From: Candidatus Howiella intestinavium
GTDB taxonomy: Bacteria; Bacillota; Clostridia; Oscillospirales; Acutalibacteraceae
NCBI GenBank assembly: GCA_904420585.1
Contig: CAJFVX010000024.1
Coordinates: 1 to 64,000 of the forward strand
Direction of reading: 5' to 3'
Length of the DNA: 64,000 nucleotides
Below the pieces are notes generated by a model. That model saw only the letters and a program-made list of their open reading frames with translations. It was not told where the DNA came from and ran no database searches. This document shows positions 30,114 to 39,700 of the stretch, in pieces. The stretch's first letter is position 1; the number at the start of each line of letters is the position of its first letter. Position numbers and translations under genes: made by a program.

Positions 30114-30818
30114 TTGACCGGGGAAGGGAAGGCACCCCGCGTCCTTGTGGTGGACGACGAGCGGGAAATCGCGGATTTGGTGACGCTGTATCTGAAAAAC
30201 GAGGGCTGCCGGGTATATACCTGCTGCGACGGGGCGGAGGCCCTGCGGTGGATTCAGACCGAGGAGCTGGATCTGGCCATTCTGGACGTTATGCTGCCGG
30301 GGGTGAATGGCTTTGAGCTGTGCCGGCGCATCCGGGAGAGCCACACCTACCCGGTTATTATGCTGACGGCCCGGGTGGAGGATATGGATAAAATCAACGG
30401 CCTTACCATCGGCGCGGACGATTACATCACCAAGCCCTTTAACCCGCTGGAACTGGTGGCCCGGGCCAAGGCGCAGCTGCGGCGGTACCTGCGGTACGGA
30501 GCGCCCCCCGACCGGGAGGAGGATTTTCTGGAATTTTCCGGCCTGACCATCAACCGGGCCACCCACGGCTGCACCCTGTACGGGAAAGCGGTAAACCTGA
30601 CGCCTATCGAGTTCGATATCCTCTGGTGCCTGGCCGAAAACCGGGGCCGGGTGGTGAGCCAGGAGGCCCTTTTTGAACGGGTCTGGGGGGAGAAGTACCT
30701 GGATTCCAACAATACGGTTATGGTGCATATCCGCCGGCTGCGGGAAAAGCTGAAGGAGCCGCCCCGCAATCCGAAAATCATCAAGACAGTGTGGGGAGTG
30801 GGATACAAAATTGAGTAG
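30114..30818 (+). CDS. OmpR/VanR-like response regulator
   Basis: VLVVDDEREIADLV...LDVMLPG...KPFNPLELVARAKAQLRRY; winged-helix C-term; likely TTG start after GAGGGG. Confidence 0.85.
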   Translation: MTGEGKAPRVLVVDDEREIADLVTLYLKNEGCRVYTCCDGAEALRWIQTEELDLAILDVMLPGVNGFELCRRIRESHTYPVIMLTARVEDMDKINGLTIGADDYITKPFNPLELVARAKAQLRRYLRYGAPPDREEDFLEFSGLTINRATHGCTLYGKAVNLTPIEFDILWCLAENRGRVVSQEALFERVWGEKYLDSNNTVMVHIRRLREKLKEPPRNPKIIKTVWGVGYKIE

Positions 30819-31956
30819 CAAGGGAACGGCGAGATTTAAACGGAGGCTATTCCTCCGGATTCTTCTGGGCGTGGCGCTGAGCATGCTTCTGCTGCTTTTT
30901 CTGCTGTTTCTGGCCGACGGCATTCTGAACAACCTGCTGGCCGACGTCATGTCCACGGTGAATCATTCCATGTATATATTCCTGCGGAGCCACAAGACCG
31001 AGGTCATCCTGGCGGCTTTCGTGGTGGTGGCGATTTTTTCCATCTGGATTGCCGTGTCGGCGGCCACCCGGTATATCGATATGCTTGTGGAGTCCATCGG
31101 GAAGGTATTCCAGAAGGACGACGGCCTCATCAAGCTGCCGAGAGACTTTGAGGATATCGGGGATCAGCTGAATACCATTAAATACAACGCCCTGCGCAGC
31201 GAGCAGGTGGCGAAGGAAGCGGAGCAGCGGAAAAACGACCTGGTGGTCTATCTGGCCCATGATTTAAAGACGCCGCTTACATCGGTCATCGGCTACCTGA
31301 CCCTGCTGCGGGACGAAAAGGACATTTCCCCGGCACTGCGGGAAAAATACCAGGCGGTGGCCCTGGAAAAGGCCGAGAGGCTGGAGAGCCTTATCAACGA
31401 GTTCTTTGAAATCACCCGCTTCAATCTCCAGAGCATTACCCTGGAGAAAGGCCAGGTGCAGCTTTCGGTGATGCTCCAGCAGCTGGCGGATGAATTCCAG
31501 CCGCTGTTTGCCCCCAAAGGCCTTACCTGTGAATCCCATATCACGCCGGGGCTGGTGATAAACGGAGACGCCGACAAGCTGGCCCGGGTGTTTGACAACC
31601 TGTTGAAAAACGCCGTCAGCTACAGCTGTGCAAACAGCGTCATCCGCATATATGCCGCGCCCTACAGCCAGCCCTTCCAGCGGCCGGACGGCAGCGCGGC
31701 GGGGAGTCGGCCGGGGGTGCTGCTGCAGTTTCAGAACGAGGGAGATCCCATCCCGCCCCATAAGCTGCAAAGCATATTTGAAAAGTTTTATCGGCTGGAT
31801 ACCACCCGTTCCAGCAGTTCGGGAGGCGCCGGCCTGGGCCTGGCCATCGCCAAGGAGATTGTGGAGCTGCACGGCGGGGCTATTTGGGCCTCCAGCACAG
31901 GTCCTGCCTCCGGCAGCAGGGGGCGGACGGAGTTTACAGTATTCCTGCCATTGTAA
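30811..31956 (+). CDS. VanS-like sensor histidine kinase
   Basis: Two TMs, HAMP-like region, AHDLKTPLTSVIGYLTLLRD, DNLLKNAVSYS, GGAGLGLAIAKEIVELHGG. Confidence 0.88.
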   Translation: MSSKGTARFKRRLFLRILLGVALSMLLLLFLLFLADGILNNLLADVMSTVNHSMYIFLRSHKTEVILAAFVVVAIFSIWIAVSAATRYIDMLVESIGKVFQKDDGLIKLPRDFEDIGDQLNTIKYNALRSEQVAKEAEQRKNDLVVYLAHDLKTPLTSVIGYLTLLRDEKDISPALREKYQAVALEKAERLESLINEFFEITRFNLQSITLEKGQVQLSVMLQQLADEFQPLFAPKGLTCESHITPGLVINGDADKLARVFDNLLKNAVSYSCANSVIRIYAAPYSQPFQRPDGSAAGSRPGVLLQFQNEGDPIPPHKLQSIFEKFYRLDTTRSSSSGGAGLGLAIAKEIVELHGGAIWASSTGPASGSRGRTEFTVFLPL

Positions 31957-32097
31957 GGTTTTCCGCCCGCCGGAGAAAGGGGAAAGAGGCCGGCGGGCGG
32001 GCTTTTTTTCGGTTGGACAAGGAACCGGCCCGGCAAAGCTTCATAGAATGGTAGTGAAGTAAAACGCTTCACACTATTACCATAGGAGGCTTTGTAT

Positions 32098-32946
32098 ATG
32101 GCAGAGTTAAACAGCGGTTTTAAAGCGCCTGGCAGCTTTAAAGAAGCGGTCTGCATAGACGGCGGCAGGGTATATGACTCCTGTTGCGACAGGGATTGCC
32201 TGGAAGACCTGCGCTGCTTCTTTACGGCCCGGGGCCAGGAGATCATCCAGCAGGCGCTGAACGTCCGCATCCGTTCGGCCGAGATCATCAACGTCTTCAT
32301 CGACGTGGAGCCGGTCAACTTCAACCGGGGCTACTACGCCTGTGACCTGACCTTCTTCTTCCTTGTCAAGTTCGACGTGTTCTGCTCCCCCCATTCCAAG
32401 CCGGTACCCGTCCGGGGCGTCTGCTTCTTTGACAAGAAGGCCATTCTGTACGGCAGCGAGGGCAATGTGAAAATCTTCTCCAACGAATTTTCCCAGGAGG
32501 GGGCCGACGATCACCAGGTGCGCCCCACCAACAACCTGCCCAAATGCGTGGTGCAGTGCGTGGATCCCGTGCCCCTGGCCGCCCGCGTCTGTGAAATCCG
32601 GGACTGCTATGAGAATGTGCGCTGCATGCCGTCCTGTGTCTGCAACCGGCTGGGCGGGGAGGTCTGCACCAGCCTGTCCAACGGCGACAAGACGGTGTAT
32701 GCCACCATCGGCTTGTTTTCCATCATCCAGCTTATCCGCAATGTGCAGATGCTGATTCCGGTATACGATTTCTGCATCCCGGAGAAGCAGTGCAGCTGCG
32801 ACGAGCCCACCGAGTGCGCCTGCGACATCTTCAAGAAAATCAAGTTCCCCACCGACGACTTTTTCCCGCCCCAGCCGGCTTCCGACTGCGGCTGCAGCCA
32901 GCCCGTGGCAGCCTGCGATGCAGAGGATGAGGAAGAGGAGATCTGA
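32098..32946 (+). CDS. Cysteine-rich hypothetical protein (possible spore-coat/structural)
   Basis: aggagg RBS; about 24 Cys in 282 aa including C-terminal CSCDEPTECACD and DCGCSQPVAACDAEDEEEEI. Confidence 0.75.
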   Translation: MAELNSGFKAPGSFKEAVCIDGGRVYDSCCDRDCLEDLRCFFTARGQEIIQQALNVRIRSAEIINVFIDVEPVNFNRGYYACDLTFFFLVKFDVFCSPHSKPVPVRGVCFFDKKAILYGSEGNVKIFSNEFSQEGADDHQVRPTNNLPKCVVQCVDPVPLAARVCEIRDCYENVRCMPSCVCNRLGGEVCTSLSNGDKTVYATIGLFSIIQLIRNVQMLIPVYDFCIPEKQCSCDEPTECACDIFKKIKFPTDDFFPPQPASDCGCSQPVAACDAEDEEEEI

Positions 32947-32977
32947 CCGGCCTGTCCTGCGGCAGGGCTACATAGGA

Positions 32978-33008
32978 AATCCCCCGCCGCAAAACCGCGG
33001 CGGGGGAT
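32978..33008. terminator. Possible intrinsic terminator
   Basis: ATCCCCCGCCGC...GCGGCGGGGGAT, weak T-tract. Confidence 0.5.
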
Positions 33009-33065
33009 GCAGGCCGTATCCAGGCCAAAACGAGCGGCGCCGCCCATGTGGACGGCGCCGCAAAC

Positions 33066-33818
33066 TTATTTCTCCTCTTTGGGCTTTGCGATACCCTTCC
33101 GGATGTCCTCCAGAGTGGGGTCGATGTGGGCAGACCAGAGCTCGGTGCGGCTGGCGGTGGGGGCGGCCCAGCGGCAGGCGTTCCGGATAATCTGCTGCAC
33201 ATAAGGGTTGTGGAAGGACTGGTTGGTTTCATGCCCGGGCTGGAAGTAGAAGATTTTGCCATAGCCCCGGTGCCAGGTGCAGCCGGCCCGGAAGGCCTCG
33301 CCGATATCGAACCAGCCCAAGAAAATCAGCTCGTCCGGCTCGGGGATGTCGAAGAATTCGGCGTAGCACTCCTCCACCCCGATTTCAAAGTGCTCGGGAA
33401 GCCCCTGGGCGATGGGATGGGAGGGCATGCAGCACAGCATGCGCTCGTAGGTATCGTCCCGCCAGCGCAGGCGGCAGGTGGTGCCCATAAGCTTCTGGAA
33501 AATTTTGGACTCGTGGCCGGAGTGCAGGACGATAAGGCCCATGCCCTGCAGCACCCGCTTGTAAATCCGGTCCACCACCTCATCGGGCACCCGGCCGTGG
33601 GCGCAGTGGCCCCACCAGATGAGCACGTCGGTGTCGTTCAGCACCTCGTCGGGCAGGCCGCAGTCCGGGTCGTCCAGGGTAGCCGTGCGCAGCTTCCCTT
33701 CGCCGACCTCGGCCTTCACCACATCGGCCAGGAATACATGCAGGCCGCCGGGATAGACTTCGGTGACCCGGGGGATTTCCTTCTCGTGTACGTTTTCATT
33801 CCAAACGGTAATATTCAT
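33066..33818 (-). CDS. ThuA domain-containing protein
   Basis: MNITVWNENVHEK...DVLIWWGHCAHGRVPDEVV...GLIVLHSGHESKIFQ...YFQPGHETNQSFHNPYVQQIIRNACRW. Confidence 0.85.
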   Translation of the reverse strand: MNITVWNENVHEKEIPRVTEVYPGGLHVFLADVVKAEVGEGKLRTATLDDPDCGLPDEVLNDTDVLIWWGHCAHGRVPDEVVDRIYKRVLQGMGLIVLHSGHESKIFQKLMGTTCRLRWRDDTYERMLCCMPSHPIAQGLPEHFEIGVEECYAEFFDIPEPDELIFLGWFDIGEAFRAGCTWHRGYGKIFYFQPGHETNQSFHNPYVQQIIRNACRWAAPTASRTELWSAHIDPTLEDIRKGIAKPKEEK

Positions 33819-33959
33819 CGAATTTGCCTCCAGTCGGGGCGGGGCCCCATCTATTTTCCAACTGCCATTATAGCAATAACCGCACGCCCCCACAAGGAAG
33901 TTTTTTGCGGAAGCTGCGCCATATATTGACCAATCCCGTAGAGATGGGCCAATATGGGC

Positions 33960-33997
33960 ACAAAAAACGGGCCGGGATTGTCTCCCGGCCCGTTTTC
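33960..33997 (-). terminator. Intrinsic terminator
   Basis: AACGGGCCGGGA...TCCCGGCCCGTT with T-tract on minus strand. Confidence 0.8.
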
Positions 33998-34005
33998 TGC
34001 AAAAA

Positions 34006-34308
34006 TTATTCGTTCAGCGCCCGCTCCAGCCAGATGGAGCCGATATCCATGGCATTATACAGCCCCTGCTTCTCGCTTTTCTTGACTACCCGATCCCGGG
34101 TGCGCAGATCGGGGTCGGTGTACATAAGCTGTACCACGACTTTATCCGCGATTTCCATCTTATCCGTCTTTTTGGTGCTCATGATCTGCAGCATGACCAC
34201 ATATTTATCCGACATGTTGCCGTAATAAATGGTATTGCCCTTGCGAACCAGCGGTTTGCCCTTATAAGTTAAATACGCCGGCTTTTTGCTTTCTGCCAAT
34301 GCCGTCAC
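34006..34308 (-). CDS. Hypothetical protein (100 aa)
   Basis: MTALAESKKPAYLTYKGKPLVRKGNTIYYGNMSDKYVVMLQIMSTKK...; clean upstream gap and own terminator. Confidence 0.65.
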   Translation of the reverse strand: MTALAESKKPAYLTYKGKPLVRKGNTIYYGNMSDKYVVMLQIMSTKKTDKMEIADKVVVQLMYTDPDLRTRDRVVKKSEKQGLYNAMDIGSIWLERALNE

Positions 34309-34372
34309 ACCTCCAGCTGAAAATTCCTGTCTTATTAGTTTACCATATGGGGCGCCTTTTGTAAAGAGCAGC

Positions 34373-35557
34373 CTACATGCCGCAAAGGGCCTTCAGCCGG
34401 CCGGCCCGGGAGACGTCCTCCCAGGGCAGGTCCAAATCCATCCGGCCCATATGGCCGTAGGCGGCCAGCTGCCGGTAGATGGGCCGGCGCAGGTTCAGAT
34501 CATGGATGATGGCGGCCGGCCGCAGGTCAAAGGTTTCGGCTACAGCCGCAGCGATGGTTTCGTCGGCCACGGCGCCGGTGCCGAAGGTATCCACCAGCAC
34601 CGAAACGGGATGGGCTACGCCGATGGCGTAGGCCAGCTGAACCTCACAGCGCTTGGCCAGGCCGGCGGCCACGATGTTCTTGGCCACCCACCGGGCGGCG
34701 TAGGCCGCCGAACGGTCTACCTTGGTGGGATCCTTGCCCGAGAAAGCGCCGCCGCCGTGGCGGGCAAAGCCGCCGTAGGTGTCCACGATGATTTTCCGCC
34801 CGGTAAGCCCCGTGTCCCCCTGAGGGCCGCCGGTTACAAATCGGCCGGTGGGGTTGACATAAACCTTTGTATCTTCATCAAACAGGCCTGCGGGCAGGAC
34901 GGGCTTGATGACCTTTTCGAGAATATCCCGGCGGATGTCCTCCAGTTCCACATCGGGGCTGTGCTGGGAGGAGACCACCACCGTGTCCACCCGGACAGGG
35001 CGGTCGCCGTCGTACTCCACGGTGACCTGGGTCTTGCCGTCCGGCCGCAGGTAGGGCAATTCTCCCGACTTGCGGACGGCGGTCAGCTGCCGGGCCATGG
35101 CGTGGGCCAGGGAGATGGGCAGGGGCATGAGCTCGGGGGTGTCGTCGCAGGCGTAGCCGAACATCATGCCCTGGTCGCCGGCGCCGTTCTGGTTCAGGGG
35201 GTCGGTTTCGCCGCTCTTTTCCTCCAAAGAAGCGTCCACCCCCATGGCGATGTCGGGGGACTGCTCATCGATGGAGGTGAGGACGGCGCAGGTGTGGCCG
35301 TCAAACCCCTTGGAATAGTGATCGTAGCCGATGCCGTTGACCACCTCCCGGGCAATGTGGGGAATGTCCACATAGGCCTTGGTGGTGATTTCCCCCATGA
35401 CGGTGACCACGCCGGTGGTGCAGAAGGTTTCGCAGGCCACCCGGGCGTCGGGATCCTCCGCCAGGATCGCATCCAGGACGGCGTCGGAAATCTGGTCGCA
35501 GATTTTGTCGGGATGTCCCTCGGTGACCGATTCGGATGTGAATAAACGTTTTGCCAT
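34373..35557 (-). CDS. metK: S-adenosylmethionine synthetase
   Basis: [25 protein letters not shown]..., [31 protein letters not shown]. Confidence 0.97.
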   Translation of the reverse strand: MAKRLFTSESVTEGHPDKICDQISDAVLDAILAEDPDARVACETFCTTGVVTVMGEITTKAYVDIPHIAREVVNGIGYDHYSKGFDGHTCAVLTSIDEQSPDIAMGVDASLEEKSGETDPLNQNGAGDQGMMFGYACDDTPELMPLPISLAHAMARQLTAVRKSGELPYLRPDGKTQVTVEYDGDRPVRVDTVVVSSQHSPDVELEDIRRDILEKVIKPVLPAGLFDEDTKVYVNPTGRFVTGGPQGDTGLTGRKIIVDTYGGFARHGGGAFSGKDPTKVDRSAAYAARWVAKNIVAAGLAKRCEVQLAYAIGVAHPVSVLVDTFGTGAVADETIAAAVAETFDLRPAAIIHDLNLRRPIYRQLAAYGHMGRMDLDLPWEDVSRAGRLKALCGM

Positions 35558-35604
35558 TATGGTTCCTCCTGTGATTTTGAAAGACCTTCCCCTTGGTAAA
35601 GACG

Positions 35605-35642
35605 AAAAAACGCTCCGCCGGCGGGCCGGACAGAGCGTTTTG
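35605..35642 (-). terminator. Expression-platform terminator of the SAM-I riboswitch
   Basis: Minus strand AAAACGCTCTGTCCGGCCCGCCGGCGGAGCGTTTTTT. Confidence 0.8.
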
Positions 35643-35647
35643 TATCC

Positions 35648-35745
35648 ACCTCATCTTCCGGATATACCGCAGGATTTGGCACCTTGGCAAACGCCAGGTT
35701 GCCGGGCATCGCAGGGCCTGTTCCCTCCGCCGCTCTTGATAAGGA
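35648..35745 (-). promoter_or_regulatory. SAM-I (S-box) riboswitch upstream of metK
   Basis: Minus strand CTTATCAAGAGCGGCGGAGGGAACAGGCCCTGCGATGCCCGGCAACCTGGCG...AAGGTGCCAAATCCTGC...GGAAGATGAGG. Confidence 0.93.
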
Positions 35746-35853
35746 AAATCATTCAATTGTCTGGGGAGCCGGACAGGCTCCGGATACTATAGTACCACAT
35801 TATGGGACTTTGTCAACTATCTTTTGCAAGTCCGGGCTGTCAGGGAGCGATTA

Positions 35854-36417
35854 TTACGCCGTTTTTCCCAGCAGCCGGCCGTTTTTGCGCAGGAAGGGGG
35901 TCAGAGCCTTGAAAAGAATCCCGGTGAGGACGCTGTTGATACCGGCTTTCAGAAGGTTAAAGGGAAGGATGGCCGGAAGCAGAAGGTCGATAACGGCTTC
36001 CCGGGGCGCTCCCATATATAAGGGGGTCAGCCAGAGGTTCATGGGAATCATAACCAGGGCCATACCGACGGTGCCGAGAACCATGCCCAGAATGGCGTGG
36101 GTGAACTTGCCCTTCCGGCGGTAAAGGGCGCTGACCAGGATGACCAGCACACTGGAGGCCACCACATGCATCACCAGCCCATACCAGCCGTTCCCACCCA
36201 ACAGGAAGGCCTGCACCAAGGATACCACCAGCAGGATAAGCAGGCCGGGGACGGTGCCGTAGAGCATACTGCCCAAAAGGATGGGTACGTCGGCCATGTC
36301 GTACTCTAAGAAGCTGGCGGCCGGAATCAGGGGAAAGTGGATCAGCATGACCAGCACAACCGATATGGCGGCCAGCATAGCCATTTGAGCCAGACGGATA
36401 ACGTTTTCTTTTTTCAT
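35854..36417 (-). CDS. ribU: ECF transporter riboflavin-specific S component
   Basis: Six-TM S component MKKENVIRLAQMAMLAAISVVLV...SFLEYDMADVPILLGSMLYG; preceded by an FMN riboswitch. Confidence 0.88.
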   Translation of the reverse strand: MKKENVIRLAQMAMLAAISVVLVMLIHFPLIPAASFLEYDMADVPILLGSMLYGTVPGLLILLVVSLVQAFLLGGNGWYGLVMHVVASSVLVILVSALYRRKGKFTHAILGMVLGTVGMALVMIPMNLWLTPLYMGAPREAVIDLLLPAILPFNLLKAGINSVLTGILFKALTPFLRKNGRLLGKTA

Positions 36418-36449
36418 ACAATCGACTCCTTATCCGCTATCTTTGGACG

Positions 36450-36484
36450 CAAAAAGCCCCGCAGATAAAACATCTGCGGGGCTG
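36450..36484 (-). terminator. Terminator in the ribU leader
   Basis: GCCCCGCAGAT...ATCTGCGGGGC with T-tract on minus strand. Confidence 0.8.
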
Positions 36485-36525
36485 GAACGTACGCAATCGG
36501 CCTGATGGGAAATGAGGGGAACTGC

Positions 36526-36664
36526 GCGCGCCTTCTTCCATCCGGACTGTAACCGTCGGCTCCGGAATCACACCGGAATCAGCTGTGCAATACACAGGTC
36601 GCGGGCTCGCCGGCCAAGGCCGGATTACCGCCGGTGGGGAATTGCACCCCGCCCCGAAGACAGC
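36526..36664 (-). promoter_or_regulatory. FMN (RFN) riboswitch
   Basis: Minus strand CTTCGGGGCGGGGTGCAATTCCCCACCGGCGGTAAT...GAGCCCGCGA...CAGCTGATTCCGGTGTGATTCCGGAGCCGACGGTTACAGTCCGGATGGAAGAAG. Confidence 0.95.
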
Positions 36665-36736
36665 AATAAATTTGTTATTATAATATGCCCATCCGACCGG
36701 TTTGTCAAGAGGCCGCCGGCGATAAATTGAAAAAGG

Positions 36737-39700
36737 CTACTGCTGGATGCTTTTGAGGTAGTCCACAATCCCCTGCACCGTAGCGTCGGCGCTGGCCTCG
36801 TTAAAGGCGTCGGTGACTAAGAGGCTGTATTCGTCGGCGTTGCTGACAAAGCCGTTTTCGGTGAGAATGGCCGGGCAGTCGGAGACCCGCATGACGTAGA
36901 AATTCCCCCACTTATTCCCCCGCTGGTCCAGATACAGCCCGGCATTCCGGTTGTAGACCGCCCGGGACAAGGGCTCGGAAAAGGGGTTGAAATAGTAGCT
37001 TTCATACCCCTTGCTGGACGTGGAGGTGCTGGAGTTGCGGTGGAAGGAGATAAAGAGGTCGGGTTTTACCGATTTCACCGTCCGCACCCTGGGGTCAAGC
37101 CCCACCCGGTCGCTGTCGTTTTTGGTCAGGGTAACCTCCGCCCCCAGGGCTATCAGGCGATCCCGCGCCTTATAGGTGAGGGTGCTGTTCAAAATGGCCT
37201 CGGTATAGCGGGGATCCGACCCCACCGCCCCGGGGTCGCTGCCGCCGTGGCCGGGGTCCAGGACAATTTTTACCCCCTCCAGGGATACGCCGTATTGGTT
37301 GTCCGCCGCTTTCAGCTGCACCGGCTTTAAAAAGCTGAAAACCAGCTGTCCGTCGCTGTTGTACTCGGCGTTCCAGCCGTACAGCCCGCCGGTTTTCTTC
37401 AAATACAGCCGCAGGGTGTAGTCGGCCTCGTTCTTTATCCATTCGGCGCCGGAAAAGATGGGGTTGTCGGCCGGCAGGTCGATTTTCCCCTGGGCGGTGC
37501 CGGCGTAGCAGAAGGTGATGTCCACATGGTCGAAGGTGGGGGAGGAGATGGAATAGTTGGGCGCGCCGCCGGAGGGGTAGGGATTCTGATACCCCTGGGG
37601 CGCCAGCTTAAACCGGAAGGGGGCCTTCCAGTCCACGTCGAAGGTCATGTATAAGAAACGGTCGTCCTCCCGTACGCCGGCGGCCGTCACATTGTTGGTC
37701 TCGGGGAGGGTGCCCTCGTAGACCTTGATGTTGTCCCCCTTCTCCTCGGTGGAGGTATAGACCCGCTTGCCGTACCGGAGCACCCGGTAGGTGAATCCCG
37801 ACCCGGCGTCCATGACCGTGGAGCGGGAGCAGTAGTCCACCGTGCCGGCGGGCAGATAGTTGTTGGTGGGGCGGGAACGGTCATCGATGATGTTGCCGTC
37901 GAAGGTTTCGATCTGGTAGGAGACCGCCTCGGCAATGAGGCCGGTGCCCACGTTGATGTAATTCTCGCTGCCGTCGCCGGTTTCCTGGAAGGGGGGCAGG
38001 CCGGGGTCGTTCGGATTCCCCGCCCGGACGGTGATAACGCCCCCGGTCATGGACTCGCTCTGGCCGCCGTAGTGGGCTGTAAAGGAGATTTGCCCCATGC
38101 GGGTGTCGGACGACAGGTTGGAGGGCATGGAGAAGGTGCCCAGATAGGTAATGAAGTCTCCGCCCGTATCCTCGGGATTGTCGCTGATTTGGGGATCCAG
38201 GGCAATGGATGTATCCCCCAGGCTGGCGGTGACGGTGCTGCCCTTCCGGGCCACCGCCTTGACCATGATGACCGCGCCGCCGTCCAGGGTAAGATCCCCC
38301 GCCGGGGCGATTTCTTTCAGCAGCACCTGCCGGTAGGTGACGGTGTAGGTAAGGGTCTGTCCTTTGTGCTGGAAGGTGAAGGTGTTGGCGCCTGTCTGCA
38401 AATCCATCTGCAAGGAGAAGTAGCCGGCGTCGGTGCGGGTGACCTCCTGCCCGTTTAGGAGCAGGGGAAACTGGGTGTCGGAAGCCCCCACAAAGCCGAT
38501 GCTGGATTCGGTGGTGGTCAGATTCCGGCTGGCCGGGCTGCTGATGCGCAGGTCGGCGGGCTGGTACCCCTCCGGCAGCTGGCCGGTGAGATATTTCTGC
38601 AGCACCGCCGCGCCGCCGCTGGTATCCTCGGTCAGGTCGGCCAGGGTGTAAAAGGCCGAGCCGGCCGAAGCGAAACCCTTCAGCGCTGCCACTTGTTTGA
38701 CCAGCTGGTCGGGACTTTCGTAGCCCTCTGCAGCCGCCAGGGCCTTGTCGGCGGCGTGGCGGAAACAGAGGCCGAAATGTCCCTCGGCCTTTTGATTCCA
38801 CCAGGCGGCCACGGTTTCAAAGGGGGCTGCCCCATCGCCGGTTGCGGTGGCCGAGACCATGGCCCAGTCAAAATATCCCGCCTGGAGCCAGCCCAGGGTA
38901 TCCGCCCCGGCCGCGTAGGATTCCGCCGCCGCGGTCTCCAGCTCTATGCCGCCCTGGACCGTGGCCGCCTTCGCCCATACAGGGTCGGCCGCTACCCCCA
39001 GATATAAGCTGCCGTTTGCTTCCCGGATGGCCTGGGAAGCCTGCCGCACGGCGGCGGTAAGCCGGTCCCGGCGGAAGGCGTCGTAGCCCATGCCGCCGCC
39101 CTCCGCCATGTAATCGGCATAGGAGCCGCCGGATGTCCCGTAGGCGCAGCCCTCCAGCAGCAGGCCGTCCAGCCCCTGGATTCCCGCTATGGCTGCCGCC
39201 CCCTCGACGGCCGCAGCGGCATCCTCTGACCGGGATAAATCCAGCTGCTGCCCCTCCGACAGGTCGTAGACGGCGTACAGGGCCATCCCTTTGGCATGGG
39301 CCGTATCAATGGCCAAATCCAAATAACTGCCCCCGGACGGGGCTGCCGCCTGGGTTTTATCATTTACGGGAAACAGGATGGTGTTGCAGCCGTATGTCCC
39401 GGCTGCGTCCATAGCCGTTTCCAGGGATGCGGCGGCCTGTACGCCGTCCTGTCCCTGGGTCAGAAATTCCCGCCCGGCCGTTATGTATGTCCCGACGATG
39501 CGGTCGGAGCGGGTTACGGCCAGCGTGGTTCCCGAGGAGGTGGAACCGGCCAGGGCCTGTCCGCTGTCCGCCGGCCGGGAAACTTCGGCGGCTGAAGGGT
39601 CGGCTTCAGGCGTGCGGAACAGCCCCGAAAGGGCCAGGCCGCCGCCCACAAGGGCCAGGGCCACGAGGCAGGCGCCGCCGATGAGGAGGGCTCGCAGGCG

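Noticed and set aside
30114-32000. Vancomycin resistance operon
   Set aside because: Only VanR/VanS-like regulators are present; no ligase, dehydrogenase/racemase or dipeptidase nearby
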